Made by a program: the position numbers and the translations under genes
Shown here: positions 18,221 to 27,668 of the stretch, piece by piece
Numbering within the stretch: the first letter of the stretch is position 1
Layout of the letters: every line of letters begins with the position of its first letter
The notes under the pieces: generated by a model
What the model was told of the DNA's origin: nothing
The model's database searches: none
The model's input: the letters and a program-made list of their open reading frames with translations, nothing else
Source: Rhizobium leguminosarum
GTDB lineage: Bacteria > Pseudomonadota > Alphaproteobacteria > Rhizobiales > Rhizobiaceae
Length of the DNA: 64,000 nucleotides
Direction: 5' to 3'
Assembly: GCF_001679785.1 (NCBI RefSeq)
Contig: NZ_CP016289.1
Location: 1-64,000 of the forward strand

Positions 18221-19513
18221 TCAGATGATGCCGCCGCCGCCGGCAGCGGATGCCGGGCGCTCGGCCGCCACTTGTCTGCGATAACCGCTGGCACGATAGA
18301 CGGCGATCGGGTCGATCGCGCCGCCGGCCCTGCGGCGGGCTTCGGCCAGGATAGGCTCGACATCGGCGCGATAGGCACGCTTCAGCGTTTCCGATGCCAT
18401 CAAGGCGTCGTTGTCGTCCTGGTAACCGGAGAGCGCCTTGCGGTCGACGAGCAGTGCCTGCGCATAGGCGCGGCGGATTTCGTTGGCGCTGTTGATCAGG
18501 CTTTCGATCGGGTCGGTGACATTGTGCGACTGGTCGATCATATGGGCCGGGTTGAAGTCGTTGACGCCGCGCTGCTCGGCATCGACCAGTTCGTTGAAAA
18601 CCAGGAACAGCCGGTAGGGATCGATCGCGCCGGCGTCGAGATCGTCATCGCCGTATTTCGAATCGTTGAAGTGGAAACCGCCGAGCTTGCCGAACTGGAT
18701 CAGCCGGGCGACGATCATCTCGATATTGGTGTTCGGCGCATGGTGGCCGAGATCGACGAGGCAATAGGCCTTGGGGCCGAGCGTCTGGGCGATCAGGTAG
18801 TTGGTGCCCCAATCCTGCACGATGGTCGAGTAGAAGGCCGGCTCGTACATCTTGTGCTCGGAGAAGAGCTTCCAATCGTCGGGCAGCGCCTTGTAAATAT
18901 CCGCCATCGAGGCGAGGTAACGCTCGAAAGCCTTGGTGAAATGGCTCTGGCCGGGGAAGTTCGAGCCGTCGCCGATCCAGACCGTCAGCGCCTTGGAGCC
19001 GAGCGCCTTGCCGATCTCGATGCATTCGAGATTGTGCTCGACCGCCTGCGCCCGCGTCGCCGCGTCGGTGTGGCTGAGCGAGCCGTATTTGTAGGAATGG
19101 GCCTGGCCGGGCGCATCGGAAAAGGTGTTCGAATTCATCGCATCGAAGCCGAGGCCGAGCGCGTTACCCTTGGCCTTCAACTCCCGGGCATCCGCCTTGT
19201 CCCAGGGAATATGCAGCGAGACGTTCGGGGTCGCCTGCGTCAGCTGGTTGATGACGGCGCAATCGTCGAGCTTGTCGAAGATGCCGCGCGGCTCGCCGGT
19301 ACCGGGGAAACGGGCAAAACGCGTGCCGCCGGTGCCGACGCCCCAGGAGGGCACAGCAACGAAGAATTCCGCAACCTTCCGGGTGACCGCCTCGATATCG
19401 ACGCCGCGACGGGCAAGCGTCGCGCCCAGTGCCTCGTAATCGGCTTTCAGAGCGGTTGCCCGCTTGTCGTTTTCAGTCGCGACCAGATCTGGCGCAATCC
19501 TGGAATCTGTCAT
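18221..19513 (-). CDS. rhaI: L-rhamnose isomerase (rhizobial / Pseudomonas stutzeri type)
   Basis: Converts L-rhamnose to L-rhamnulose, the first intracellular step of rhamnose catabolism. 430 residues with a metal-dependent TIM-barrel. Visible landmarks are VWIGDGSNFPGQ, FSEHKMYEPAFYSTIVQDWG, LVDLGHHAPNTNIEMIVARL and GGFHFNDSKYGDDDLDAG, which carry the metal-binding Glu, Asp and His residues. It belongs with rhaD (19812) on the same strand, separated by a 300-base gap that carries an opposite small gene. The sequence type is that of the R. leguminosarum rhaI gene rather than E. coli rhaA. Confidence 0.9.
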   Translation of the reverse strand: MTDSRIAPDLVATENDKRATALKADYEALGATLARRGVDIEAVTRKVAEFFVAVPSWGVGTGGTRFARFPGTGEPRGIFDKLDDCAVINQLTQATPNVSLHIPWDKADARELKAKGNALGLGFDAMNSNTFSDAPGQAHSYKYGSLSHTDAATRAQAVEHNLECIEIGKALGSKALTVWIGDGSNFPGQSHFTKAFERYLASMADIYKALPDDWKLFSEHKMYEPAFYSTIVQDWGTNYLIAQTLGPKAYCLVDLGHHAPNTNIEMIVARLIQFGKLGGFHFNDSKYGDDDLDAGAIDPYRLFLVFNELVDAEQRGVNDFNPAHMIDQSHNVTDPIESLINSANEIRRAYAQALLVDRKALSGYQDDNDALMASETLKRAYRADVEPILAEARRRAGGAIDPIAVYRASGYRRQVAAERPASAAGGGGII

Positions 19514-19590
19514 CTATTCCTCCCTGGTCGCGAACCATAGGGCACGGTTCGCGTTCAAACGCTTACATGTCTTCAAACGAAGGAGCTACG

Positions 19591-19749
19591 ATGGACGTTG
19601 TCCGCATTCTTCTTGCGATCATCCTGCCGCCCCTTGGCGTATTCTTGCAGGTCGGGATCGGCCTGCATTTCTGGCTCAATATATTGCTGACACTCTGCGG
19701 CTATCTGCCGGGGATCATCCACGCAATATGGGTGATCCTCCGGAAATAG
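19591..19749 (+). CDS. Pmp3/YqaE-family small membrane protein (UPF0057)
   Basis: 52 residues, two hydrophobic helices with the family pattern ILLAIILPPLGVFLQVGIG and LNILLTLCGYLPGIIHAIW. Members are stress-induced plasma-membrane proteins affecting membrane potential in yeast and plants; the bacterial role is open. AAGGAG precedes the ATG by 6 bases, which sets the start. It lies in the opposite orientation between rhaI and rhaD, whose minus-strand transcript would run antisense through it. Confidence 0.88.
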   Translation: MDVVRILLAIILPPLGVFLQVGIGLHFWLNILLTLCGYLPGIIHAIWVILRK

Positions 19750-19811
19750 CTCTATCCGTTTGCTTTACGCGTTCCGGACGCAAACCGCTGCACATTGCTG
19801 CTGGAATTGCT

Positions 19812-21908
19812 CTAGCGCGTAAAACTCTGCACGTTTCCGGCATCGACGTTGATGATGTTGCCGGTCGATTTTGCCGAAAGGTCCGATGCGAGGAAATAGA
19901 TCGCCTCGGCGATATCTTCCGGAAACACGTTGAGTTTCAGCATCGAACGCTTGCGGTAATGTTCCTCGAGATCGTCCACCTCGATCTTCGACGAGGCGGC
20001 GCGCTGCTCGCGCCATTCGCCGCTCCAGATCTTCGAGCCGCGCAGGACGGCATCCGGATTGACGGTGTTGACGCGGATGCCGGCATCCGCGCCCTCCAGC
20101 GCCAGGCAGCGGGCGAGATGGATTTCAGCAGCCTTTGCGGTGCAATAGGCAGACGCATTCGGCGAGGCGGCAAGACCGTTTTTCGAAGCGACGAAGATGA
20201 CGTTGCCGCCGAGCGCCTGACGGCGGAACAGGCGGAAGGCTTCACGCGAGACGAGGAAATAACCGGTCGCGAGAATATCGATATTGCGGTTCCACGTCGC
20301 AAGTTCGGTCAGTTCGATCGGCGCGGAGGAGGCAATGCCGGCATTCGAGACGAGGATATCGATGCCGCCAAATTCGACGCAGGCGTCCGCGAAGGAGGCG
20401 ATCACTGCATCTTCCTTGGTGACGTCGAGCCGGACGCTGCGCACGGCGTCAGCGCCGAACTTCTTGACGAAATCGGCTTCGGTGCCTTCGAGCGCTGCCT
20501 GGTCGATATCGGCAAGCACCACGCAGGCACCTTCGCCGACGAGGCGTGCGGCCGTCACGCGGCCGATGCCGCCGGCGCCGCCGGTGACGAAGGCGACGCG
20601 GCCGGCAAGGCTCTTCGGCTTCGGCATGCGCTGCAGCTTGGCTTCTTCGAGCAGCCAATATTCGATGTCGAAGGCTTCCTGCTCCGGCAGGCCCTGATAT
20701 TGCGAAACCGTCGAGGCGCCGCGCATGACATTGATGGCGTTGACATAGAATTCGCTGGCGATGCGGGCCGTCGCCTTGTCGCGGGCAAAGGACAGCATGC
20801 CGACGCCGGGCACCAGGAAAATGACGGGATTGGCGTCGCGCATGGCAGGCGAATTGTCATGCTTGCATTCGTTATAATAGCGGGCGTAGTCGGCCCGATA
20901 GTCTTCCAGCGCCTTATCGAGACCGGCGACGATCGCGTCGACATCCGGCTTGGCCGGGTCGAAATCGACGATCAGCGGGCGGATCTTGGTGCGCAGGAAA
21001 TGGTCAGGGCAGCTGGTGCCGAGCGCGCCGAGCGGACGCAGATCGCTGGAATTGACAAATTCGAGTACGGCGTCCTGATCATCGAAATGCCCGAGCTTGC
21101 GCTCCTGCTTGCCGATGCGACCGCGGATCTCCGGCATCAGCCGCGCGGCGATGGCGCGGCGTTCGGCAACGGCCAAGCTCTGCGTGACCGCGCCGCCGAA
21201 AATCGTCTTTCCCTCGGTCTTTTCGGCGAACCAGACGATTGCCTTGTTGATGATATCGAGCGTCAGTTCGTAGCAGGCCTTGGCGTCGTCGGCCCAGGTG
21301 AAGAGGCCGTGGCTTTCGAGCACCACGCCCTTGGCATTCGGGTTTGCGGCAACGAATGCGCCGAGGTCGAGGCCGAGCTGGAAGCCGGGACGGCGCCAGG
21401 GCAGCCAGCCGATCTCGTCGCCGAAGATCTGCTGCGTCAATTCCTTCGAATTCTTCGATGCGGCGATCGCGATGATCGCATCGGGATGCATGTGGTCGAC
21501 ATGGGTGAAAGGCACGAAACCGTGCAGCGGCGTGTCGATCGAGGCGGCACGGGCATTCAGGTTGAAGGTGCAGTGCGGCAGGAAGGCGACCATGCGGTCC
21601 TCGTCCTCGACACCCTTGTAGATGCCCTTCAGCGATTCCAGCTTATCCTGGTAGAGTGTCGCGAAACCGTCGAGCTTGATCGTGCCGACGTCGCCGCCGG
21701 AGCCCTTGACCCAAAGTACCTTCACCTTGCCGCCGGTCAGCGGATCGGTTTCCATCACCTTCGCCGAGGTGTTGCCGCCGCCATAATTGGTGATGCGCTT
21801 GTCGGCGCCGAGCAGGTTGGAGCGATAGAGCAGCTTGCCAGGCTCATCGAGGCCTGCCGCGTAAGCATCATCCCACCGGTTTTCCAGAAGCCGGACGTTC
21901 GCCGCCAT
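19812..21908 (-). CDS. rhaD: Bifunctional rhamnulose-1-phosphate aldolase / short-chain dehydrogenase
   Basis: 698 residues, two fused domains. The N-terminal class II aldolase part (about 1-410) has the zinc histidines in FTHVDHMHPDAI and LESHGLFTW, and phosphate-loop GGGNTSAK. The C-terminal SDR part (about 430-698) has VTGGAGGIGRVTA, VSNAGIAS and the YCTAK active site. The aldolase should split L-rhamnulose-1-phosphate to dihydroxyacetone phosphate and L-lactaldehyde, and the dehydrogenase should oxidise the lactaldehyde. It is divergent from rhaR across a large inverted repeat. The fused form is the one known in rhizobial rha loci. Confidence 0.93.
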   Translation of the reverse strand: MAANVRLLENRWDDAYAAGLDEPGKLLYRSNLLGADKRITNYGGGNTSAKVMETDPLTGGKVKVLWVKGSGGDVGTIKLDGFATLYQDKLESLKGIYKGVEDEDRMVAFLPHCTFNLNARAASIDTPLHGFVPFTHVDHMHPDAIIAIAASKNSKELTQQIFGDEIGWLPWRRPGFQLGLDLGAFVAANPNAKGVVLESHGLFTWADDAKACYELTLDIINKAIVWFAEKTEGKTIFGGAVTQSLAVAERRAIAARLMPEIRGRIGKQERKLGHFDDQDAVLEFVNSSDLRPLGALGTSCPDHFLRTKIRPLIVDFDPAKPDVDAIVAGLDKALEDYRADYARYYNECKHDNSPAMRDANPVIFLVPGVGMLSFARDKATARIASEFYVNAINVMRGASTVSQYQGLPEQEAFDIEYWLLEEAKLQRMPKPKSLAGRVAFVTGGAGGIGRVTAARLVGEGACVVLADIDQAALEGTEADFVKKFGADAVRSVRLDVTKEDAVIASFADACVEFGGIDILVSNAGIASSAPIELTELATWNRNIDILATGYFLVSREAFRLFRRQALGGNVIFVASKNGLAASPNASAYCTAKAAEIHLARCLALEGADAGIRVNTVNPDAVLRGSKIWSGEWREQRAASSKIEVDDLEEHYRKRSMLKLNVFPEDIAEAIYFLASDLSAKSTGNIINVDAGNVQSFTR

Positions 21909-21990
21909 ATCATCCTCCCATATGAATCATCATCGGAACGCAAAGATCGCGCCCCTTTTCGCAGACGGTATCGCTCATCAAAACCGAGGT

Positions 21991-22063
21991 TGTCAATCGA
22001 AAACGATCAAATTCGATTATTGTGCAGCGCAATATGAAAATTTATGATCGTTTTTGATTGACA
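21991..22063. promoter_or_regulatory. Long inverted repeat in the rhaD-rhaR divergent promoter region, probable RhaR operator
   Basis: Left arm 21991-22012 begins TGTCAATCGAAAACGATCA. The right arm 22042-22063 is its reverse complement with two mismatches in 22 (TGTCAATCAAAAACGATCA when read on the minus strand). The 29-base space between arms is AT-rich. DeoR-type regulators bind repeated sites of this kind, so this is the likely switch for both transcripts. Confidence 0.7.
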
Positions 22064-22105
22064 CATTGTCATATGTGCGAAATAAACGATCGAAGGAGGA
22101 GCCCC

Positions 22106-22918
22106 ATGCACGAACGCGAACGCCATCGCATCATTCTGAGCGCCGTTCAGGAAAAGTCCGTCGTGACGGTTCAGGATATTTCCGAACTGACCGAGGCTTC
22201 CGAGGCGACGATCCGGCGCGACATCGCGGCTCTTCATGTGCAGGGCAAGATCCGGCGTGTGCGCGGTGGCGCCGAGGCCGTTCATCCGCCGCAACTCGGC
22301 AATCTCGCCGGGCGCCCCTTCCGCGTTTCGGAATCGGTCAATATCGACAAGAAACGCGCAATCGCCCGCCAGGCGGTCGAGCTTTGCGATCCTGGCGACG
22401 CGATCATCATCAATGGCGGCACGACCACCTTCCAGATGGTGCATTTCATGGCGGCGCATCGCCTGCAGGTGATGACCAATTCTTTCGCCATCGCCGAACA
22501 TCTCGTCAAGCATTCGAAGAACACGGTGACGGTGCCGGGCGGCGCAATCTATCGGGAGCAGAGCCTGATCCTTTCGCCCTTCGACAATGACGCTATCCGC
22601 AACTTCTACGCCCGCCGCTTCTTCATCGGCGCGCAGGGCATCGGCCCGCTCGGCATCATGGAAGCCGACGCGTTGATCATCCAAAGCGAGCAGAAGCTGA
22701 TGCATCAGGCGGACGAACTGGTCGTCATGGCCGATTCCAGCAAGTTCCATCGCCGGTCGAGCCTCATTCTGTGCCCGCTCGAGCGTGTGTCTACAATCAT
22801 CACCGATGACGGCATTCCAGAGGAAGCCGTCAGGATGATCGAGAATGCCGGCATCAGGCTCATTGTCGCGAGCCCGGTGGCCCAGGCAATCAAGGAGGAT
22901 TCCTCGTCGGTCGCATAA
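22106..22918 (+). CDS. rhaR: DeoR-family regulator of rhamnose genes
   Basis: 270 residues. N-terminal DeoR helix-turn-helix: RHRIILSAVQEKSVVTVQDI, then EASEATIRRDIAALHVQGKI and RRVRGGAE. The C-terminal sugar-phosphate sensing domain has IIINGGTTTFQMV and VVMADSSKFHRRS. The start ATG is 5 bases after GGAGGAG; the frame is open a little further upstream without coding signs. It is the first gene of the rhaRSTPQUK run. By analogy with the characterised R. leguminosarum locus it should be a repressor relieved by a rhamnose intermediate. Confidence 0.9.
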   Translation: MHERERHRIILSAVQEKSVVTVQDISELTEASEATIRRDIAALHVQGKIRRVRGGAEAVHPPQLGNLAGRPFRVSESVNIDKKRAIARQAVELCDPGDAIIINGGTTTFQMVHFMAAHRLQVMTNSFAIAEHLVKHSKNTVTVPGGAIYREQSLILSPFDNDAIRNFYARRFFIGAQGIGPLGIMEADALIIQSEQKLMHQADELVVMADSSKFHRRSSLILCPLERVSTIITDDGIPEEAVRMIENAGIRLIVASPVAQAIKEDSSSVA

Positions 22919-22966
22919 GGCGCCGGGGAGGTGTGAAGAGTGTCAATCAAGTGGGAGGATGAAAAC

Positions 22967-23962
22967 ATGAAACTCGCAAAGAAACTCGCAATCGGCGTGG
23001 CATTTGCCGTCGCCATGATGGCCGGCACAGCCAGCGCTGCCGACATCAAGATCGGTCTTGTCGTCAAGTCGCTCGGCAACGGCTTCTTCGATGCCGCCAA
23101 CAAGGGCGCGCAGGAAGCCGCCAAGGAACTCGGCGGCGTCGAGGTCATCTATACCGGTCCGACGACGACGACAGCCGAAGGCCAGATCGAAGTCATCAAC
23201 TCGCTGATCGCCCAGGGCGTCAGCGCCATCGCTGTTTCGGCCAACGATCCCGACGCGCTCGTTCCGGCGCTGAAGAAGGCTGCGCAGCGCGGCATCAAGG
23301 TCATCTCCTGGGATTCGGGCGTGGCACCTGAAGGCCGTATCCTGCAGCTCAACCCGTCGTCCAACGAGCTGATCGGCAAAATGTGCCTGACGCTCGTCAA
23401 GGATCATCTCGACGGCGGCAAGGGTGACTTCGCCATCCTGTCGGCCACGACCACGTCGACCAACCAGAACATCTGGATCGACCAGATGAAGAAGCAGCTC
23501 AAGGATTTCCCGGGCCTCAACCTCGTCACCACCGTCTATGGCGACGATCTCTCGGATAAGTCCTATCGTGAAGCCGAAGGCCTCTTGAAGGCGAACCCGA
23601 ACATCAAGGTCATCGTCGCTCCGACGACCGTCGGCGTTCTCGCCGCGTCCAAGGTCGTTGAAGACAAGGGCCTGGTCGGCAAGGTCTACGTCACAGGTCT
23701 CGGCCTGCCGTCCGAAATGGCCGGCGCGATCAAGTCGGGCGCGACGAAGGAATTCGCCATCTGGAACCCGATCGATCTCGGCTATTCCGCGACGCAGATC
23801 GCCTATCGCCTCGTCAAGGGCGAGACCGACGGCAAGCCGGGCAGCGAGATCGAAGCCGGCCGCATGGGCAAGATCAAGGTCGGCGACAATGGTGAAGCCG
23901 CCATGGCCGATCCGTTCGTCTACAATGCTTCGAATATCGACCAGTTCTCCAAGGTCTTCTGA
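22967..23962 (+). CDS. rhaS: Rhamnose ABC transporter substrate-binding protein
   Basis: 331 residues. A signal peptide (KKLAIGVAFAVAMMAGTASA, cleaved before ADIKIG) is followed by a periplasmic sugar-binding fold of the ribose-binding class, with NGFFDAANKGAQEAAKELGG and the hinge-region ISWDSGVAP. The ATG at 22967 follows GGAGGATG. In R. leguminosarum RhaS delivers L-rhamnose to the RhaTPQ complex. It is followed by a repeat-rich 158-base gap before the ATPase gene, which is unusual inside an operon. Confidence 0.92.
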   Translation: MKLAKKLAIGVAFAVAMMAGTASAADIKIGLVVKSLGNGFFDAANKGAQEAAKELGGVEVIYTGPTTTTAEGQIEVINSLIAQGVSAIAVSANDPDALVPALKKAAQRGIKVISWDSGVAPEGRILQLNPSSNELIGKMCLTLVKDHLDGGKGDFAILSATTTSTNQNIWIDQMKKQLKDFPGLNLVTTVYGDDLSDKSYREAEGLLKANPNIKVIVAPTTVGVLAASKVVEDKGLVGKVYVTGLGLPSEMAGAIKSGATKEFAIWNPIDLGYSATQIAYRLVKGETDGKPGSEIEAGRMGKIKVGDNGEAAMADPFVYNASNIDQFSKVF

Positions 23963-23970
23963 TCGTTAAG

Positions 23971-24107
23971 ACCCCTTCTGGCCTGCCGGCCATCTCCCCC
24001 ACAAGGGGGAGATAATCTGAAGCAACGCCTCCGCCCATCGCGAGCCTCGGCATCGCGATGGGTCAAGCCCCTCCCCCTGTGGGGAGGGGTTGGGGAGGGG
24101 TTTTCAA
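23971..24107. repeat. Palindrome-rich repeat element between rhaS and rhaT
   Basis: Contains three hairpins: ATCTCCCCC/GGGGGAGAT (about 23992-24013), CCATCGCGA/TCGCGATGG (about 24034-24061) and CCCCTCCCC/GGGGAGGGG (about 24069-24088), plus CTGCCGGC. This composition is common in rhizobial dispersed elements. Stems of this size could protect the rhaS message and reduce downstream expression. Confidence 0.65.
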
Positions 24108-24120
24108 GGTGAAACGAATA

Positions 24121-25653
24121 ATGCACGCCGCAACGCAAAAGCACGATGTCAGCCCCATGCCCGATACACCGGCCATTCTGGAAATGCGCGGCATCTCCCA
24201 GATTTTCCCGGGCGTGAAGGCGCTCGACAATGTCAGCATCGCGCTGCATCCCGGCACGGTGACCGCGCTGATCGGCGAAAACGGCGCCGGCAAATCGACC
24301 CTCGTCAAGATCCTGACCGGCATCTACAGGCCGAACGAAGGCGAGATCCTCGTCGATGGCCAGCCGGTGACCTTTGCCAGCGCCCAGGCCGCGATCGATG
24401 CCGGCGTCACCGCCATCCATCAGGAAACCGTGCTGTTCGACGAGCTGACGGTTGCCGAAAACATTTTCCTCGGCCATGCGCCGCGCACGCGTCTGCGCAC
24501 CATCGACTGGCAGGCGATGAACAGCCGTGCGAAGGCGCTGCTGACCGCGCTCGAAAGCAATATCGATCCGACGATCCGGCTGAAGGACCTCTCGATCGCG
24601 CAGCGCCATCTGGTGGCGATCGCGCGCGCTCTGTCGATCGAGGCCCGCATCGTGATCATGGACGAGCCGACGGCAGCCCTTTCCCGGAAGGAGATCGACG
24701 ATCTCTTCCGCATCGTCCGCGGCCTGAAGGAAAAGGGCAAGGCGATCCTCTTCATCAGCCACAAGTTCGACGAAGTGTACGAGATCGCCGATGATTTCGT
24801 CGTCTTCCGCGACGGCCGCGCCGTCGGCCAGGGCCGGCTCAAGGAAACGCCGCAGGACGAGATCGTCCGCATGATGGTCGGCCGCGACGTCGAGAACGCT
24901 TTTCCGAAGGTCGATGTCGCCATCGGCGGCCCGGTTCTCGAGATCCGCAACTACAGCCATCGCACCGAATTCCGCGACATCTCCTTCACCCTCCGCCAGG
25001 GCGAGATTCTCGGCATCTACGGCCTGATCGGCGCCGGGCGTTCGGAACTGTCCCAATCGCTCTTCGGCATCACCAGGCCGCTCTCCGGCAAGATGATGCT
25101 CGAAGGCCGCGAGATCACCATTCATTCGCCGCAGGACGCGATCCGGGCCGGCATCGTTTACGTGCCGGAGGAACGCGGCCGCCACGGACTGGCGCTGCCG
25201 ATGCCGATCTTCCAGAACATGACGCTGCCTTCGCTTACCCGCACCTCGCGCCGTGGCTTCCTCAGGGCGGCAGAAGAATTCGCGCTCGCCCGCAAATATG
25301 CCGAGCGGCTGGACCTGCGCGCCGCTGCTCTTTCCGTGCCCGTCGGGACGCTTTCCGGCGGCAACCAGCAGAAGGTCGTCATCGGCAAGTGGCTGGCGAC
25401 AGCGCCGAAGGTCATCATCCTCGATGAACCCACAAAGGGCATCGACATCGGCTCGAAGGCGGCCGTGCACGGCTTCATCAGCGAACTCGCCGCCGAGGGC
25501 CTTTCGATCATCATGGTCTCGTCCGAACTGCCCGAGATCATCGGCATGTCGGACCGTGTCCTGGTGATGAGGGAGGGTCTCGCCGCCGGAATTTTCGAAC
25601 GCGCCGAGCTGTCGCCGGAAGCGCTGGTGCGCGCCGCCACCGGCAATGCATAA
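24121..25653 (+). CDS. rhaT: Rhamnose ABC transporter ATP-binding protein
   Basis: 510 residues, two tandem ABC domains as in ribose-type importers. The first has an intact Walker A (GENGAGKSTLV) and VIMDEPTAALS. The second has the degenerate GLIGAGRSEL but a good signature LSGGNQQKVVIGKW and Walker B VIILDEPTKGID. Start 24121 is chosen because AAGGTG stands 9 bases before it; an inner ATG at 24157 is also possible. It energises sugar import by the RhaP/RhaQ channel. Confidence 0.92.
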   Translation: MHAATQKHDVSPMPDTPAILEMRGISQIFPGVKALDNVSIALHPGTVTALIGENGAGKSTLVKILTGIYRPNEGEILVDGQPVTFASAQAAIDAGVTAIHQETVLFDELTVAENIFLGHAPRTRLRTIDWQAMNSRAKALLTALESNIDPTIRLKDLSIAQRHLVAIARALSIEARIVIMDEPTAALSRKEIDDLFRIVRGLKEKGKAILFISHKFDEVYEIADDFVVFRDGRAVGQGRLKETPQDEIVRMMVGRDVENAFPKVDVAIGGPVLEIRNYSHRTEFRDISFTLRQGEILGIYGLIGAGRSELSQSLFGITRPLSGKMMLEGREITIHSPQDAIRAGIVYVPEERGRHGLALPMPIFQNMTLPSLTRTSRRGFLRAAEEFALARKYAERLDLRAAALSVPVGTLSGGNQQKVVIGKWLATAPKVIILDEPTKGIDIGSKAAVHGFISELAAEGLSIIMVSSELPEIIGMSDRVLVMREGLAAGIFERAELSPEALVRAATGNA

Positions 25654-25662
25654 GGTAAGAGC

Positions 25663-26664
25663 ATGGCAAGACTGATCAGAAAACGCGAAACTCTGCTGTT
25701 CCTCATCATCGTCGTGATGATCGCGATCTTTTCGACGCGCGCTGCCGATTTCGCAACGCCGGAGAATCTCGCCGGCATTTTCAACGATACCTCCATCCTG
25801 ATCATCCTGGCGCTCGCGCAGATGACGGTCATCCTGACGAAATCGATCGACTTGTCCGTCGCCGCCAACCTCGCCTTCACCGGCATGGCGATCGCGATGA
25901 TGAATGCCGCCTATCCCGACCTGCCGCTCATCGTGCTGATCCTTGCCGCGATCGTCATTGGCGCCTGCCTCGGCGCCATCAACGGCTTTCTCGTCTGGGC
26001 GCTCGAAATCCCGCCGATCGTCGTCACGCTCGGCACGCTCACCATCTATCGCGGCATGGCCTTCGTGCTCTCTGGCGGGGCGTGGGTCAACGCCCACCAG
26101 ATGACGCCGGTCTTCCTGTCGGTGCCGCGCACGCCGATCCTCGGCCTGCCGGTTCTCGGCTGGGTGGGCATCGTCATCGTGCTTCTGATGTATGTCCTGC
26201 TCAGATACACCCAGTTCGGCCGCTCGGCCTATGCCACCGGCGGCAATCCGACCGCGGCCGTCTATGCCGGCATCGATACGGGCTGGACGAAATTTTTGGC
26301 CTTCGTTCTGTCGGGCGCGCTTGCCGGCCTTGCGAGCTATCTCTGGGTGTCGCGTTATGCCGTCGCCTATGTCGATATCGCCAACGGCTTCGAGCTCGAC
26401 AGCGTCGCAGCCTGCGTCATCGGCGGCATTTCGATTGCCGGCGGCGTCGGCTCGGTCGCCGGCACGGTGCTCGGCGCGCTCTTCCTCGGCGTCATCAAGA
26501 ATGCGCTGCCGGTGATCGGCATTTCACCCTTCACGCAAATGGCGATCTCCGGAACCGTCATCATTCTCGCCGTCGCCTTCAATGCCAGGCGAGAGCGCAA
26601 CCGCGGCCGCATCATCCTGCGCGACCGCGCAGCAGCCGAGATCAGAACGGAGGCCGCAGCATGA
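25663..26664 (+). CDS. rhaP: Rhamnose ABC transporter permease
   Basis: 333 residues, about eight to ten membrane helices, of the ribose/xylose RbsC type. The N-terminus (RLIRKRETLLFLIIVVMIAI) is a basic inner segment followed by the first helix. Conserved loops include KSIDLSVAANLAFTGM and GGISIAGGVGSVAGTVLGA. The gene begins 9 bases after rhaT and its stop overlaps the rhaQ start (ATGA). Confidence 0.92.
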   Translation: MARLIRKRETLLFLIIVVMIAIFSTRAADFATPENLAGIFNDTSILIILALAQMTVILTKSIDLSVAANLAFTGMAIAMMNAAYPDLPLIVLILAAIVIGACLGAINGFLVWALEIPPIVVTLGTLTIYRGMAFVLSGGAWVNAHQMTPVFLSVPRTPILGLPVLGWVGIVIVLLMYVLLRYTQFGRSAYATGGNPTAAVYAGIDTGWTKFLAFVLSGALAGLASYLWVSRYAVAYVDIANGFELDSVAACVIGGISIAGGVGSVAGTVLGALFLGVIKNALPVIGISPFTQMAISGTVIILAVAFNARRERNRGRIILRDRAAAEIRTEAAA

Positions 26665-27668
26665 GCACCGTGTCCACACACGAAAAACGGGTCATCCCCG
26701 ACCGCCTCGGCACACCCTTCCGCCGCATCCTCGCGAGCTGGGAAGTGCTGCTCTTTGCCGTCGCCATCCTGATCTTCATCTTCAATTCGCTGGCCTCGCC
26801 CTATTTCCTCGATGCCTGGAACCTCTCGGACGCCACCTTCAACTTCACCGAAAAGGCGATGATCGCCTTCGCCATGGCGCTGCTCGTCATATCGGGTGAA
26901 ATCGACCTGTCGGTCGCCGCAATCATCGCGCTCGCCTCGACGGCGATGGGCGCGGCAGCGCAGGTCGGCATCGGCACACCGGGCCTGGTCGCGATCGGCA
27001 TCGGCACCGGCCTTGCCTGCGGCATCTTCAACGGCGTGCTGGTCTCGGTGCTGAAATTGCCGTCGATCGTCGTCACCATCGGCACGATGAGCCTTTTCCG
27101 CGGCATTTCCTATATCGTGCTCGGCGACCAGGCTTACGGCAAATACCCTGCGGATTTCGCCTATTTCGGCCAAGGTTATGTCGTCTGGGTGTTCTCTTTC
27201 GAATTCGTGCTCTTCATCGTACTGGCGATCCTTTTCGCCGTGTTGCTGCATGCGACGAATTTCGGCCGGCAGGTCTATGCGATCGGCAACAATGACTTCG
27301 CCGCCCGCTTCTCCGGCATTCCGGTCGAACGCGTCAAATTCATCCTCTTCCTGCTAACCGGCGTCATGAGCGGCGTTGCCGCCGTCTGCCTGACCTCACG
27401 CCTCGGCTCGACCCGGCCGTCGATCGCCCAGGGCTGGGAACTCGAGGTCGTCACCATGGTCGTGCTCGGCGGCATCTCGATCCTCGGCGGTTCCGGCACG
27501 ATCGTCGGCGTCGTCATCGCCGCCTTCGTCATGGGCCTCGTCACCTTCGGCCTCGGCCTGTTGAACGTGCCCGGCATCGTCATGTCGATCTTCATCGGCC
27601 TGCTTCTGATCATCACCATCGCCATCCCGATCATCGCCCGCCGCATCAAGGTCATGAGCTCCCGATGA
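26661..27668 (+). CDS. rhaQ: Rhamnose ABC transporter permease, second subunit
   Basis: 335 residues, paralogue of RhaP, with the same motifs: [20 protein letters not shown] and [15 protein letters not shown]. The start is set by the ATGA overlap with rhaP; a longer open frame upstream is an out-of-phase shadow of rhaP. Two different permease genes, instead of a homodimer, is the arrangement of the rhizobial rhamnose transporter. Its stop overlaps the start of rhaU. Confidence 0.92.
   Translation: MSTVSTHEKRVIPDRLGTPFRRILASWEVLLFAVAILIFIFNSLASPYFLDAWNLSDATFNFTEKAMIAFAMALLVISGEIDLSVAAIIALASTAMGAAAQVGIGTPGLVAIGIGTGLACGIFNGVLVSVLKLPSIVVTIGTMSLFRGISYIVLGDQAYGKYPADFAYFGQGYVVWVFSFEFVLFIVLAILFAVLLHATNFGRQVYAIGNNDFAARFSGIPVERVKFILFLLTGVMSGVAAVCLTSRLGSTRPSIAQGWELEVVTMVVLGGISILGGSGTIVGVVIAAFVMGLVTFGLGLLNVPGIVMSIFIGLLLIITIAIPIIARRIKVMSSR

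Noticed and set aside
19464..22037. 857-residue open frame on the plus strand across rhaD
   Set aside because: It is the antisense shadow of rhaD: high-GC codon bias leaves the opposite strand open. No ribosome site, and the amino-acid composition is unnatural (very many Asp, Arg and Gly).
23920..26097. 725-residue minus-strand open frame over rhaS/rhaT/rhaP
   Set aside because: Antisense to three well-supported transporter genes, with no recognisable domain.
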